Below are positions 32,637 to 40,750 of a DNA stretch of 41,040 nucleotides, piece after piece. A program made the translations under genes and the position numbers. Origin of the DNA: Paraburkholderia phenoliruptrix (GTDB lineage Bacteria > Pseudomonadota > Gammaproteobacteria > Burkholderiales > Burkholderiaceae). The stretch's first letter is position 1. Every line of letters begins with the position of its first letter. The notes below the pieces were generated by a model that was not told where the DNA came from, searched no databases, and saw only the letters and a program-made list of their open reading frames with translations. The stretch covers positions 1 through 41,040 of the forward strand of contig NZ_CADIKB010000046.1 in assembly GCF_902859825.1 (NCBI RefSeq), given 5' to 3'.

Positions 32637-32936
32637 ATGGAAAACTACAACGTGCTTTTTGATGCGCAGGCGGCCGTAGAGGCAGTCCTGCCGCATGTCG
32701 TCGCGCGGCATCGCGACAAGGGCGTCCTGACGTGGAAGCTGATCCACCAGATCGAGGAAGAGGTGTTGACCGAAGTCCGCGCCGGCGGACTCTTCAGCGC
32801 GCGGCTGCTGCAAATGATCTGCGCGCCAGCCGCCCTTTCCTACCCCAACGACGACCGACCTGTTTCGTTTGACGGCCACGACTTCGTGCCAATCGTCTTT
32901 TCGGCGATCGATCGCGCGTGGCGACTGGTACATTAA
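32637..32936 (+). CDS. Unrecognised protein, 99 aa
   Basis: Start ATG 32637 has GAGAGG upstream, 19 bp after dnaE2 stops, so it may lie on the same SOS transcript. The protein is helical (AAVEAVLPHVVARHRDKGVL, IHQIEEEVLTEV), soluble, with no recognised domain. Whether it works with the polymerase is unknown. Confidence 0.5.
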   Translation: MENYNVLFDAQAAVEAVLPHVVARHRDKGVLTWKLIHQIEEEVLTEVRAGGLFSARLLQMICAPAALSYPNDDRPVSFDGHDFVPIVFSAIDRAWRLVH

Positions 32937-32993
32937 ACGTGAGTCGGTGGCACGCGTAATGCTGCACAGACTTCGAGGAGAGGGGGACAGATT

Positions 32994-33533
32994 ATGTGTT
33001 ACAAAGATCCGGAAAAAGGCATTGCGTTGGTGCTCGAATGCATCGGCCATCTGAAGAGCGCGCACGGCCACTCTCCGCTCGAGGACTTCGACCATTTCTG
33101 CGCCTACTCGGGTCTATCCGAGGATGAGGTGGGCCGCCTTCCTTTCCTTTGGACAAAGTACGGGTTTTTATCGGCATGGAAGCCCGCCGCCGCGACAGCT
33201 GATGACTCAGGGGCGCCACCAGCGGAGTCTCATCGGCAAGAGGATGACGAGGTCGCAGTCGCGGCGTTCAAGTTGCAAGTCGGGATGCTGCTGCGGGACC
33301 TTCCGCCCGGCACAGTGGCAGAACTCGACGGCCTGTCTATCGCGTGGTGGAACGGCAAGGATGTCGTCTTCGCATATTTGCGCGACGACGACACTGAGAA
33401 GGTGGAAGAGGAGTTCGATCTCGGGGATTGCGAATGGCAAGATCGCCGAGCAGCGCTCGAGGCTTGGCTGAAGGAACCGAGGTACGGCTTGCGCGCCGAG
33501 GTGCGCGACTGGGTATCCCGTCCACGGCAGTGA
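32994..33533 (+). CDS. Unrecognised acidic protein, 179 aa
   Basis: A soluble, acidic protein, 57 bp after the previous gene on the same strand. Residues 62-80 form an Ala/Pro/Glu-rich linker between a helical N-terminal part (EKGIALVLECIGHLKSAHG) and a C-terminal part with strands (SIAWWNGKDVVFAYL) and charged helices. The Shine-Dalgarno is GAGGAGAGG. No family recognised. Confidence 0.5.
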   Translation: MCYKDPEKGIALVLECIGHLKSAHGHSPLEDFDHFCAYSGLSEDEVGRLPFLWTKYGFLSAWKPAAATADDSGAPPAESHRQEDDEVAVAAFKLQVGMLLRDLPPGTVAELDGLSIAWWNGKDVVFAYLRDDDTEKVEEEFDLGDCEWQDRRAALEAWLKEPRYGLRAEVRDWVSRPRQ

Positions 33534-33693
33534 TGAAGGTCAAGTCTCGCCTCTTCGACTGCCCAATGGTGAACTCGGAACCAGCCGGTCGCGCGAACGG
33601 ATCACCGCATTCTTGCGCGACCGCCGGCCCGCCGGGACCTAGGTAGGATCCTGCCGCGGATCGATAAGTAGCGGGAAATTCCCGGCCTTGGCT

Positions 33694-34035
33694 TCAGAGT
33701 CTGACGACTTGCTCGTAGCAGACCGTGCGGGTCGTCAGGCCGTATTTGATCATGAAGCTCTCCCGAGTGGCCAGCAGCCGCTTCCTGACAGGATCGGAGC
33801 GATCTATTTCGTGCATGTCCGCGAAAACGTGGACCGCGCGCTCGTACGCCTCGCGAAAATCCACGTTCTCGACTGAGATGCCGGTCGCTTTGTACTTTCC
33901 CGACGCGACTTTCGTGCGGATAGCCACGACAGCTGGCCGTGCGCCGCTTCTGGGCAGGAACGTCACGCCCACGATGCAGCCATCCCTATTGATGAACCGA
34001 TCGCCTGCCGACGATTCGGCTGAACGGTGCGCCAT
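33694..34035 (-). CDS. Unrecognised protein, 113 aa
   Basis: Last gene of a five-gene run (35403 to 33694). Start ATG 34035 has GAAGG upstream and lies 11 bp after the preceding stop; a longer frame to 34083 would overlap that gene. Strand-rich N-terminus (CIVGVTFLPRSGARPAVVAIRTK), then a helix (REAYERAVHVFADMHEID). Family unknown. Confidence 0.5.
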   Translation of the reverse strand: MAHRSAESSAGDRFINRDGCIVGVTFLPRSGARPAVVAIRTKVASGKYKATGISVENVDFREAYERAVHVFADMHEIDRSDPVRKRLLATRESFMIKYGLTTRTVCYEQVVRL

Positions 34036-34046
34036 CTGGCAGGCCT

Positions 34047-34322
34047 TCAATGGATGTTTCCCGAACTGAGCTTTTCGGCCCATGCCCGATCGATCGAGGC
34101 ATCACGTACCGTCAGGGCGTCATACGCGCGAGCCTCATTGAGGGCGCGGTCGCCGGCCACAAACTTCTCGTCCGAAAAACCCTCGAGAAATGCCACTTTC
34201 TGCACGCTGCCGTCAGGGTAGTCATGTTTCGTTTGCCCCGTGACCCCGTGCTTGCGAAAGGCATCGCGGCCTTCGCGCTTGCAGTCGCCAATCGCTGCCG
34301 CCGATGTGCTGATCTGATCCAT
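34047..34322 (-). CDS. Unrecognised protein, 91 aa
   Basis: A basic soluble protein. Start ATG 34322 has GGAG nine bases upstream; the longer frame to 34358 overlaps the preceding gene. Residues 10-45 include CKREGRDAFRKHGVTGQTKHD. The C-terminal half is helical (ALNEARAYDALTVRDASIDR). No motif recognised. Confidence 0.5.
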   Translation of the reverse strand: MDQISTSAAAIGDCKREGRDAFRKHGVTGQTKHDYPDGSVQKVAFLEGFSDEKFVAGDRALNEARAYDALTVRDASIDRAWAEKLSSGNIH

Positions 34323-34333
34323 GGATTCTCCGT

Positions 34334-34546
34334 TCAATCTCGCCGATGCCCCAAGCATGCACCGTCTGCGCCCTGCCGATCACAGTTGTCGCCGGTAAAC
34401 ACTGTCTTGCCAGCAGCCTTCATGCACACGAGCATTGCCCGCAATTCGACAGCCGTTCCGGGTGACAGGGTGTCGGCCAGTTCAACATCTGACATGGCCA
34501 ACAAAGTCGCGATCGGGATATGGATGTGATACGTCGTCGAGGCCAT
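34334..34546 (-). CDS. Small protein, 70 aa
   Basis: Start ATG 34546 has GGAAAAG, and it lies 13 bp after the stop of the secreted protein gene and 11 bp before the next gene. Helical N-terminal part (IPIATLLAMSDVELADTL), then MLVCMKAAGKT, then a Cys/Gly-rich tail. No family recognised. Confidence 0.5.
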   Translation of the reverse strand: MASTTYHIHIPIATLLAMSDVELADTLSPGTAVELRAMLVCMKAAGKTVFTGDNCDRQGADGACLGHRRD

Positions 34547-34559
34547 GGCGTCTTTTCCG

Positions 34560-34991
34560 TTAAAGCGGCACCGATACCGAGTTGCTCGACTTCGCACACG
34601 CATGCTCAACCTGGTCGGCTTTGCTGACCGCTGCGCCATTGATGCGGACCGGGCCTTTCTCCAGTTGCTTCATCGCCAGCACCATGCAATCCGACTTAGC
34701 CAGCGGCCAGGTCGTGATCTCGGTCGGCGTTGTTTTCATGACAGGCTCCGTGGTCACCAGATCCACCTTGACCCCGTCACGGCAGGTGACATCGCCAGTC
34801 GGCATAACATGACCGTCGACCGAAACTCGCACCTTCGCCAGAACCGGCGAGGCCATCAGGGCTTGGCACGACGCCTTCGAAAACGCACCGAGGTGGATGT
34901 ACGAAGTCCCGCCGTCGATGGACGTGGTCACCTTCGCGTGTGCCGTCAAGCACATCGTCAATATCGCTGCAGCGAGCGCTACTTTCTTCAT
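34560..34991 (-). CDS. Small secreted protein, 143 aa
   Basis: A signal peptide (MKKVALAAAILTMCLTAHA) is followed by a periplasmic protein with four cysteines in the mature part (KASCQALM, DVTCRDG, SDCMVLAM, EHACAKS), which fits two disulfides. Strands alternate through residues 20-80. Family unknown. Confidence 0.6.
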   Translation of the reverse strand: MKKVALAAAILTMCLTAHAKVTTSIDGGTSYIHLGAFSKASCQALMASPVLAKVRVSVDGHVMPTGDVTCRDGVKVDLVTTEPVMKTTPTEITTWPLAKSDCMVLAMKQLEKGPVRINGAAVSKADQVEHACAKSSNSVSVPL

Positions 34992-35055
34992 CTGGTGTAC
35001 CCCGTAGTGATTGGTTGATATCGGGCGCTCGCGCGCAGGGTTTTTCGTTCAATTC

Positions 35056-35403
35056 TCAAAATCGCTGAAGGGCCGCGAACGCAGCACGCGCGAGATCTTC
35101 CGCCGACAAGGTCGCCGGCCTCTCCCCTTCGCGCTTGTCAGACTCGGGCAGGACTCCATCGTCAGTTGGATCGATACGTCCATCCTGCCAAACGATAATC
35201 GATCGTCGAGCGTAGCGCGCGTCCGCGCGGAAGAAACTCAACTCAACGTCCGATCCGTCGCCCCGGTCGGTGAAGTAGCGTAGCTCCATGGGCTGTCCCT
35301 CAATCTCGACCGGAATAAAGGCTTCGTCCACAACGCCTTTCGGATGGAGGCTCTTCGCAAGTTCGTACAGAGCGGCCGCGCTAAACGAGGCAATATTCGT
35401 CAA
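35056..35403 (-). CDS. Unrecognised protein, 115 aa
   Basis: The first gene of the run. The start is TTG 35403, chosen because GAAGGA lies eight bases upstream and no ATG fits better. The protein has strands (AFIPVEIEGQPMELRYF, SDVELSFFRA, SIIVWQDGRI) and a C-terminal helix (SAEDLARAAFAALQRF). No signal peptide, no recognised family. Confidence 0.5.
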   Translation of the reverse strand: MTNIASFSAAALYELAKSLHPKGVVDEAFIPVEIEGQPMELRYFTDRGDGSDVELSFFRADARYARRSIIVWQDGRIDPTDDGVLPESDKREGERPATLSAEDLARAAFAALQRF

Positions 35404-35489
35404 TTTAACCGTCCTTCAATACGTGCGGGTCTGCGAGATTCGGCCGCGTTCCCTTACGATCTGATATTTCGGCTTGGTCGTGCGCATTC

Positions 35490-35864
35490 TTAGGTGGCCG
35501 TGTCACGCATGGCTGCCGTGACGCGCTCCATAAGACCAGCACGCATCGCCAGATGCAACACCGCCCGTGTATATGCCTGCACGTTCGTACCTGCCTCTGA
35601 AACCTGCGCCTTGATGAACCGGTTCATTGATTCGGGAACGCCGATCACTACAGACACTAGCTGGTCGAGCGGATCGATGTTGCTGTCGCCTGCCTTCGCA
35701 CGCCTGCGCGGCTTCGCGGCGGCCACGGCCTCCGCGAGGAGTGATTCGAGGTCGAGTTCGTCCGCAATCGCGTTCGTACTCCCTTCATACATCGGGACAG
35801 CGCTTTTCAGCAACGCGTCGAGCGCGGACTTTTCGACTAAAACCTTCATGATTTTCCCGTTCAT
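35490..35864 (-). CDS. Ribbon-helix-helix-like protein, 124 aa
   Basis: The C-terminal half, VSVVIGVPESMNRFIKAQVS then GTNVQAYTRAVLHLAM (residues about 70-107), looks like a ribbon-helix-helix fold: an alternating strand, a V-P-x-x-M-N-x-F helix cap, and a second helix. The N-terminus is a leucine-rich helix (SALDALLKSAVPMY). It may be a DNA-binding regulator or antitoxin. ATG 35864 overlaps the upstream stop (ATGA), so this start is preferred to ATG 35849. Confidence 0.6.
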   Translation of the reverse strand: MNGKIMKVLVEKSALDALLKSAVPMYEGSTNAIADELDLESLLAEAVAAAKPRRRAKAGDSNIDPLDQLVSVVIGVPESMNRFIKAQVSEAGTNVQAYTRAVLHLAMRAGLMERVTAAMRDTAT

Positions 35865-36076
35865 ACGGCAGACGCCGTGCAACCATCTTCTTCCTTTGCC
35901 GCCCTTTCGCATTCGACGCACCGTACTTCGTGCGGCAGCGCCCGGAACTCGGCCAACGGTACGAAGGTCGCACGCACACTCGGCCGGGACGTATAGCGGC
36001 AGCGTGAACGCCCTCCGGTTTTGGTCGCGAGGTGGATGCGCCTCACCTTCCTTTGAGGCTTGACGGGAAGTGTCAT
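35861..36076 (-). CDS. Small basic protein with a Cys pair, 71 aa
   Basis: Start ATG 36076 has AAGGAA upstream. The body is very basic in its first half (KPQRKVRRIHLATKTGGRSR), and a C-x2-C pair (VRCVECERAAKEEDGCTA) near the C-terminus suggests a small zinc site. It overlaps the ribbon-helix-helix gene by four bases (ATGA). A role as regulatory partner is inference. Confidence 0.5.
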   Translation of the reverse strand: MTLPVKPQRKVRRIHLATKTGGRSRCRYTSRPSVRATFVPLAEFRALPHEVRCVECERAAKEEDGCTASAV

Positions 36077-36138
36077 CGAATTTTCCTTCGTCGCTTGCCG
36101 AGTTTCCACTCACCACTGTACCGAACAGCGAGCTCGGT

Positions 36139-36771
36139 TCAAGGTCTGACAGGCGGCGGCCGATGCCCGTAACGCTTTGCCATTTCCCGTTGGGATGAGC
36201 TTAAGGCAGGCCACAGGACGTGCACGCGGTTTTCGTCCATCTCCTTGAGCTGGGCCTTAAACCGGTCATGCTTCAGATCGATCTTGAAGAATGTCGGATT
36301 GTGGTCGATTTTGTGGATCTTCAGCCTCCAGAGCACCACAAACGCCTGCTTAGGCGAGAGGTATTTATTTTTCTTGAAATAGCCGAGCGCATTCGACAGG
36401 ATGTCGCTCTCCTCCGACGCGGCAAGGTTCTCCAGTGCTCGAATGCAGGAATCCTGGCGCATCTGATCCATGATCCGATGGAGCTTCCTCTTCGCCTCGT
36501 CGTGCGCGAGAACGCGACCGCTCTCGAGCACGGAGACCCCGAATCGGAGGATGCATTGGGAACCGATCCACATGGTGTTCCCGTTCAGGCTGTTGCGGAT
36601 CTCGAACTGGTACCGCAGTGACTCCTGTCCGCACAACTCGCAGGTCTCTCGCGGGGTCTCGTGGTCGATCACGTCGTCGGTGACACTCCACTCTTCAAAT
36701 GCTTTCGGAAGGGTATCGCCCACCGACAAGGGCAAGATGCTCTCTCGGACTCGTTGGCTGTAGTGTTCCAT
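36139..36771 (-). CDS. Zinc-finger-like protein, third gene of the RES locus
   Basis: This protein of about 210 residues has ETCELCGQESLRYQFEIRNS (residues 42-61) and TMWIGSQCILRFG, giving C-x2-C plus one distant Cys, a layout of phage or plasmid zinc-binding proteins I have seen but cannot name. The C-terminal half is helical and charged. An upstream TTG at 36807 would overlap the RES stop by four bases (TTGA), so a coupled start is also possible; ATG 36771 lacks a good Shine-Dalgarno. It belongs to the same transcript as the RES toxin. Confidence 0.55.
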   Translation of the reverse strand: MEHYSQRVRESILPLSVGDTLPKAFEEWSVTDDVIDHETPRETCELCGQESLRYQFEIRNSLNGNTMWIGSQCILRFGVSVLESGRVLAHDEAKRKLHRIMDQMRQDSCIRALENLAASEESDILSNALGYFKKNKYLSPKQAFVVLWRLKIHKIDHNPTFFKIDLKHDRFKAQLKEMDENRVHVLWPALSSSQREMAKRYGHRPPPVRP

Positions 36772-36803
36772 GATTCGGACAGAAGATGGCTCAGTGAACG
36801 AGG

Positions 36804-37442
36804 TCAAATGACCGCGATCTTCAGGGTGTCTGCCAGTTGCAATACCTTGCTCCGGAGCGGATCGACCGCCAGTGACTCATCGCTGATAGCGTAGAGACCG
36901 GGAGACGACAGTCTTTGACCAAAGAGCATGACACACCGGCCTGCGTCATTCCTGCGGGAGCCGTAGGCGATTCCCTCGGCCGTGGGACACTGATCGTGCG
37001 CTGCCTGCGCCCACTGGCGGGTCTGCGCATACATGGCCGGGATGCTGTCTATCAGATCGGCACGCGTCAGTTCCAGAGCGGGCAAATATGGCGTATGGAA
37101 GCTGACGCACTGGATCGGGTCGTTCAGGAGCAGCTTCGCGATTCTGAAATGGGTAAGCCGATCCAGGTCGAAGACTCCGGGCGGATTGAGCGTCACATCG
37201 TGGAAAAGCGACTCCATGATGGCGCACTCGAACGAGCTCGCTGCGTACCATGTATGGACAGGTGAACCGTCCGGAAGGTTGATTGGGGCAAATCGTGTAT
37301 TGCCCCAGCCCTCGGAGAACGTCGTTGCCGTCGTACCGTGAGGGTGGGTGCAATACGCGTGATACCACAGGGGCACATCCTCCCTTGTAATGGGGAGGAC
37401 AGTGAACGGCTCTGCCGCGCCGGGTGCATGGAGGCCGGCCAT
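36804..37442 (-). CDS. RES-domain toxin (NAD+-degrading family)
   Basis: This 212-residue protein has the RES domain of MbcT/ParT-type toxins, which attack NAD+. Seen: the first Arg at N-T-R50-F, the Tyr/Glu segment TWYAASSFECAIMESLFHDV (residues 64-83, with Tyr67 and Glu77) and the Ser segment GIAYGSRRNDAGRCVMLF (157-174, Ser162), giving the R-E-S layout. The start ATG 37442 overlaps the antitoxin stop by one base (TGATG), as is typical for a toxin-antitoxin pair. All visible key residues are intact. Confidence 0.75.
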   Translation of the reverse strand: MAGLHAPGAAEPFTVLPITREDVPLWYHAYCTHPHGTTATTFSEGWGNTRFAPINLPDGSPVHTWYAASSFECAIMESLFHDVTLNPPGVFDLDRLTHFRIAKLLLNDPIQCVSFHTPYLPALELTRADLIDSIPAMYAQTRQWAQAAHDQCPTAEGIAYGSRRNDAGRCVMLFGQRLSSPGLYAISDESLAVDPLRSKVLQLADTLKIAVI

Positions 37443-38077
37443 CAGGCGACGTACCCCCCATGCATATGACGGGCGGCCTCAACGACATCGTCACGACGGT
37501 CGAGTGCATCGCGCGGAGCCACCGGCTCGGTTTCATGCGCGCCGCGCCCCGCAATCCATCCGTTCGGGAAATGGAACCAGGCCGCGATCTTCCACGAATC
37601 CTCCACTGGCCCGAGCGCCTCGAGGATGTCTTTGATCACCGGCAACGGCTGACACATTGCGTCGAACTGGTACCCCGCGAAGTATTCCTTGCCGTTGAAC
37701 GTCACGCTAAAGATCCGCCCTCGCCGCTTCCAGTCGCTGGCGGGTTGAGCCTTGTTGGCAGGAGGCGCAGCCTGCAGCGCATTGATCTGTTCCGCAGCGA
37801 GCCAATCGCCGCGCCCGAAAACCTCACGCATCGTCTTCTGGCGCCGGATACGCTCCTCAATCAACGGGGCCGCAGGCGCCGACAAGCCCGAGAACGCCCG
37901 GGCGATTTCATCCGCACGCAGGAACAGCCCCGTCTCCCATTGAGGTGTAGCCAACACGACGAGCAGCAGCTCTTCGATCCCCTTTTGCAAGGAAGACGCG
38001 ACAGCCGGATCGGTGCCGCGCGGGAGCGGCAGCTGCAGCACTACGTCCGCGTTTGCGTCATCATGGACTTGGATCAT
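37442..38077 (-). CDS. Antitoxin of the RES pair (Xre/MbcA/ParS-like C-terminus)
   Basis: This 211-residue protein precedes the RES toxin with overlapping codons. The C-terminal part, PVIKDILEALGPVEDSWKIA then AWFHFPNGWIAG and PRDALDRRDDVVEAARH, follows the toxin-binding domain pattern of the MbcA/ParS/Xre group (helix, W-x2-A-x-W-x3-P-N, then P-x-D/E-A-L and V-x-x-A-A). An HTH-like phrase (GRGDWLAAEQINALQ) lies near residue 85. ATG 38077 was chosen because GGAGGG lies just upstream; the ATG at 38122 falls within the promoter. Confidence 0.65.
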   Translation of the reverse strand: MIQVHDDANADVVLQLPLPRGTDPAVASSLQKGIEELLLVVLATPQWETGLFLRADEIARAFSGLSAPAAPLIEERIRRQKTMREVFGRGDWLAAEQINALQAAPPANKAQPASDWKRRGRIFSVTFNGKEYFAGYQFDAMCQPLPVIKDILEALGPVEDSWKIAAWFHFPNGWIAGRGAHETEPVAPRDALDRRDDVVEAARHMHGGYVA

Positions 38078-38111
38078 GGCTCCCTCCGTGGATTGTGCGA
38101 ATCTGCCAACA

Positions 38112-38139
38112 TTATAGTACATGTCGTCAAACTCGCAAT
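38112..38139 (-). promoter_or_regulatory. Promoter of the antitoxin/RES operon
   Basis: On the minus strand, TTGCGA (38139-38134) and a perfect TATAAT (38117-38112) are 16 bases apart, giving a start site near 38105 and a leader of about 28 bases to ATG 38077. This position rules out the upstream ATG at 38122. The palindromic ACATGT inside the spacer may be a binding site for the antitoxin. Confidence 0.55.
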
Positions 38140-38302
38140 TCTCCGGAGCAGCTGGTCAGACAGGCCTCGAACCGACGCGCGGGAGGACCATAACCGCCTG
38201 CCTGCGGCATGAAAGGCCCTGTCGCGCCGCGCGCTCGCGAGCAGCCGCCGGCTGGCGGGCCGCTTTGGCGGCTAACAATTGGAACGGTTCCGCGGAGGCT
38301 CG

Positions 38303-39115
38303 ATGCCCAGTTTCGACGAGGTCGGATTCTTGTCCGACGAATTAGACCAGTGGAAGCGCGCCGCGCACGATGCGTACTCCGACGCCTTTACATACGCGTA
38401 CCGGGCGAACGGTATGGCACTGCGACTCATGAAAGCCATCCCGATCAACGGAATATCGGACGAAATGAAATGGGCGGTCGCGGCGTATGCCCGAGCGACC
38501 GGTGCGTTTCAATGCTCGATCCTGATGATCGAACGGGGAGCGATGGCTGAGGCAAGAGCGCTGGCGCGCCTGTGCGCGGAGACGGTCATAGTGGCCAAGG
38601 GACTCGTCACAGTGGAGGGCACGCTCGATATCCTTCGCGAGGACGATGCGAATCACAGCATGCGTGCCATCACCCGAATCCTCGAGTTGAACGCGGAACA
38701 CGCTGGAGCCGATGAAAAGTCGCTTGAGCTTTTGAAGGCAAAGCTCGCAGAGTTGGCGGCTGCGTTCCCAAAGCCACGCTCTCTCAATTATCGTGACCTG
38801 GCGCAGCGCACAGGCCTGGATCTGTTCTACGAAATCGCCTACCGGTACACATCGGGCGATGGCGCGCATGCCACCCTTGGCGCTTTCGTCCGGCACATGA
38901 AAGAGGAGGACGGGCAACATGGCTACTTCTTCGGCCCGGACATCGCCGGCATGGCATCCACCCTCTTAACCGTGGGCGTAGCAATAACGGAGCTGATTGA
39001 TCTCGCGGTAAGCCGGATGGGCCGCGAAGAAGACGCCGCCGAGCTGCGGGACCTGAAACTGCACTGGATGCTCGTACGCGCGGACCTTGAAAGACAAGCT
39101 GCAGCAGAAGGATAG
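38303..39115 (+). CDS. DUF5677-like helical protein, 270 aa
   Basis: Almost wholly helical and soluble, in the style of DUF5677: the segment MIERGAMAEARALARLCAET (residues about 83-102) matches the conserved helix (R-x3-E-A-x3-R-x2-x-E) of that group. The C-terminal third holds HATLGAFVRHMKEED and a last charged helix. The start ATG 38303 has GGAGG nine bases upstream. The function of this family is not known to me; members are often next to defence or mobile genes. Confidence 0.6.
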   Translation: MPSFDEVGFLSDELDQWKRAAHDAYSDAFTYAYRANGMALRLMKAIPINGISDEMKWAVAAYARATGAFQCSILMIERGAMAEARALARLCAETVIVAKGLVTVEGTLDILREDDANHSMRAITRILELNAEHAGADEKSLELLKAKLAELAAAFPKPRSLNYRDLAQRTGLDLFYEIAYRYTSGDGAHATLGAFVRHMKEEDGQHGYFFGPDIAGMASTLLTVGVAITELIDLAVSRMGREEDAAELRDLKLHWMLVRADLERQAAAEG

Positions 39116-39176
39116 GCTGGAGTCGCAAGCAGCCGCCGCGTCTTCAGACAGATTTCTCAGCGCGTCCACCGCAGAC

Positions 39177-39209
39177 AAAAAAATAGCGTCGCACCTTCCA
39201 GCGCGACGC
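39177..39209 (-). terminator. Rho-independent terminator (minus strand)
   Basis: Read on the minus strand, GCGTCGC and GCGACGC (39209-39203 and 39192-39186) form a perfect 7-bp GC-rich stem with a 10-base loop, followed by TATTTTTTT. This is a good intrinsic terminator for the minus-strand gene that ends at 39328. Confidence 0.75.
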
Positions 39210-39327
39210 ATCGAAATGTTCTAGCCAAATCCGAGGGCCGTGCTAGAACCTGAGAGGAGTTCAGTATGCCATAACTGCTTCTTGATGGGAACTACATTTC
39301 CACTTTGTGTTGTCGTGGCTTCATGCG

Positions 39328-39711
39328 TCAGAGAACCCGGAGACTCGATAGCATGACGTCCCGCGCGTTCGGCAACGACTGATCCGATCCGACACCAGTG
39401 CCTTCGCAGGGTTCAGCAAACGCGGCGAGACACACCATCAGTTCTTTTGAGACGCCGAGGCCGATACCAAGCTCCGCCGCATCTTTCAGAAGGAGCGGTC
39501 CGCTCATCAGTATCTTTGCCAGATCGCGCACGCTCGCCACAAGTGCGCGGTCCGCATCCGTCCATGCGTCCGGCGGAAGCTGGCGGAGATCGAGCAGTTC
39601 TTCCAGTCTTCTCGGCATGGGACGGCGACCGACCCGGGTCGCGTACCCCGACATTGCGGAATCGATGATCGTGGTTCCTACGAGCATATTCCAGAGATGA
39701 TCGGGCTGCAT
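39328..39711 (-). CDS. Unrecognised helical protein, 127 aa
   Basis: A soluble helical protein starting at ATG 39711, fixed by AGGAG eight bases upstream; a longer frame to 39789 is not needed. Helices include PRRLEELLDLRQLPPDAW, ALVASVRDLAKILM and VSKELMVCLAAFAEP. It is followed by the terminator at 39177-39209. No family recognised. Confidence 0.5.
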   Translation of the reverse strand: MQPDHLWNMLVGTTIIDSAMSGYATRVGRRPMPRRLEELLDLRQLPPDAWTDADRALVASVRDLAKILMSGPLLLKDAAELGIGLGVSKELMVCLAAFAEPCEGTGVGSDQSLPNARDVMLSSLRVL

Positions 39712-40239
39712 TGTGGCTCCTGTCGGGAAGTGGGGATGCCTGTGTGCGCGTGGCGGCATGCACAGTACTAACGGTACGTGTCGCAACACCTGAGATGTCG
39801 CGCCGACTGTTATCCCGGATTCTATGAAGATAGCTTCCAGACAGGAATTCCGAATGAGCGCCTATTCGCCCTCCATTTCGGAGATAGCAGGCACCGGTCC
39901 AGAAGATCGCGGGTTTCGCGAGGAAGTGGCCGGCAAAGGCTGCGGCACTGAGCAAGCTCCAGACGGACAAACGCCCGCACAAGGCGGGCTTCATCCCAGA
40001 TGTCGATTCGCACTCCAATCTGCAGGCGTCCGCCTGCCGGTTCCACATCTGACTCCACTGGTTCGCAGCCCTCCGAAGAGGCGAGGAATCGACTGCGCGC
40101 GGGTCAGACGCCGCGCTGTGAGCGAGTCTAATACATGTCTGGACGTACCCCAAGCGAGATGGGGAGCTGGACAGCGTAAAATACGCTCCCGACCACCGCC
40201 AATGTGCGGTTATGCAAATCGCCTACGCACAAAATCGTC
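39712..40239. other. Gene-poor region between two genes
   Basis: About 530 bp with no convincing gene. Several overlapping frames exist on both strands, among them a minus-strand stretch near 39994 with a hydrophobic leader, but none has a ribosome binding site or a recognisable product. A decayed gene is possible. No repeat or hairpin stands out. Confidence 0.35.
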
Positions 40240-40750
40240 ATGGGAACAGCAACTACAGTACGGACTACATTGCGCCGCGTCGCGGATGCCACCGGAACCG
40301 CATCCGTCATCCGAGCGGCGAGACTTGCGTATCAGGAACGATACTGGCGCACGCGTACTCAACGCGAATGGAATGCGCGCTACACGTCAGCTCCTTTGGT
40401 CATCGACGGACAAGGTTCGCCTGAACCGTCTCTTTCTAGTATTACGTCCCAGTTGTGTACGGCATCGCAGTGTCTTGACGACCGTTACCGCCAGTGGTGC
40501 AGGGAGATGAAGTCGCCTGCGCGGCTCGCGCGAAAGCAGTGGGAGTTCGTCTATACGCTCGAGGCACTTTCGCAGGCCCGTATGCTCGCGCCGGGCAAGC
40601 GCGGCTTGGGCTTCGGATGCGGCGAAGAGCCACTGGCAGCGGTTATGGCAAAGCGCGGCAGCATCGTGACAGCCACGGATTTAGAGACGGTGGATAACGT
40701 CAAGCAGGATGGCCGCTTTACCGACAACCATCTTGGCCGGTCGACCGGGT
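40240..40750 (+). pseudogene. SAM-dependent methyltransferase, 3' end lost to an IS
   Basis: From ATG 40240 the protein has GLGFGCGEEPLAAVMAKRGS and then IVTATDL, which is motif I of a class I methyltransferase (G-x-G-x-G-x-E-P followed by an acidic D ending the second strand). Upstream there are about 120 residues of a basic helical leader (RAARLAYQERYWRTRTQ). Soon after motif I the frame runs into the end of an IS21-family element, so the catalytic C-terminal half is missing. The substrate is unknown. Confidence 0.6.

Noticed and set aside
39413..40153. 246-codon minus-strand frame
   Set aside because: Its 3' part overlaps a better-supported gene, and no ribosome site or motif supports the rest.
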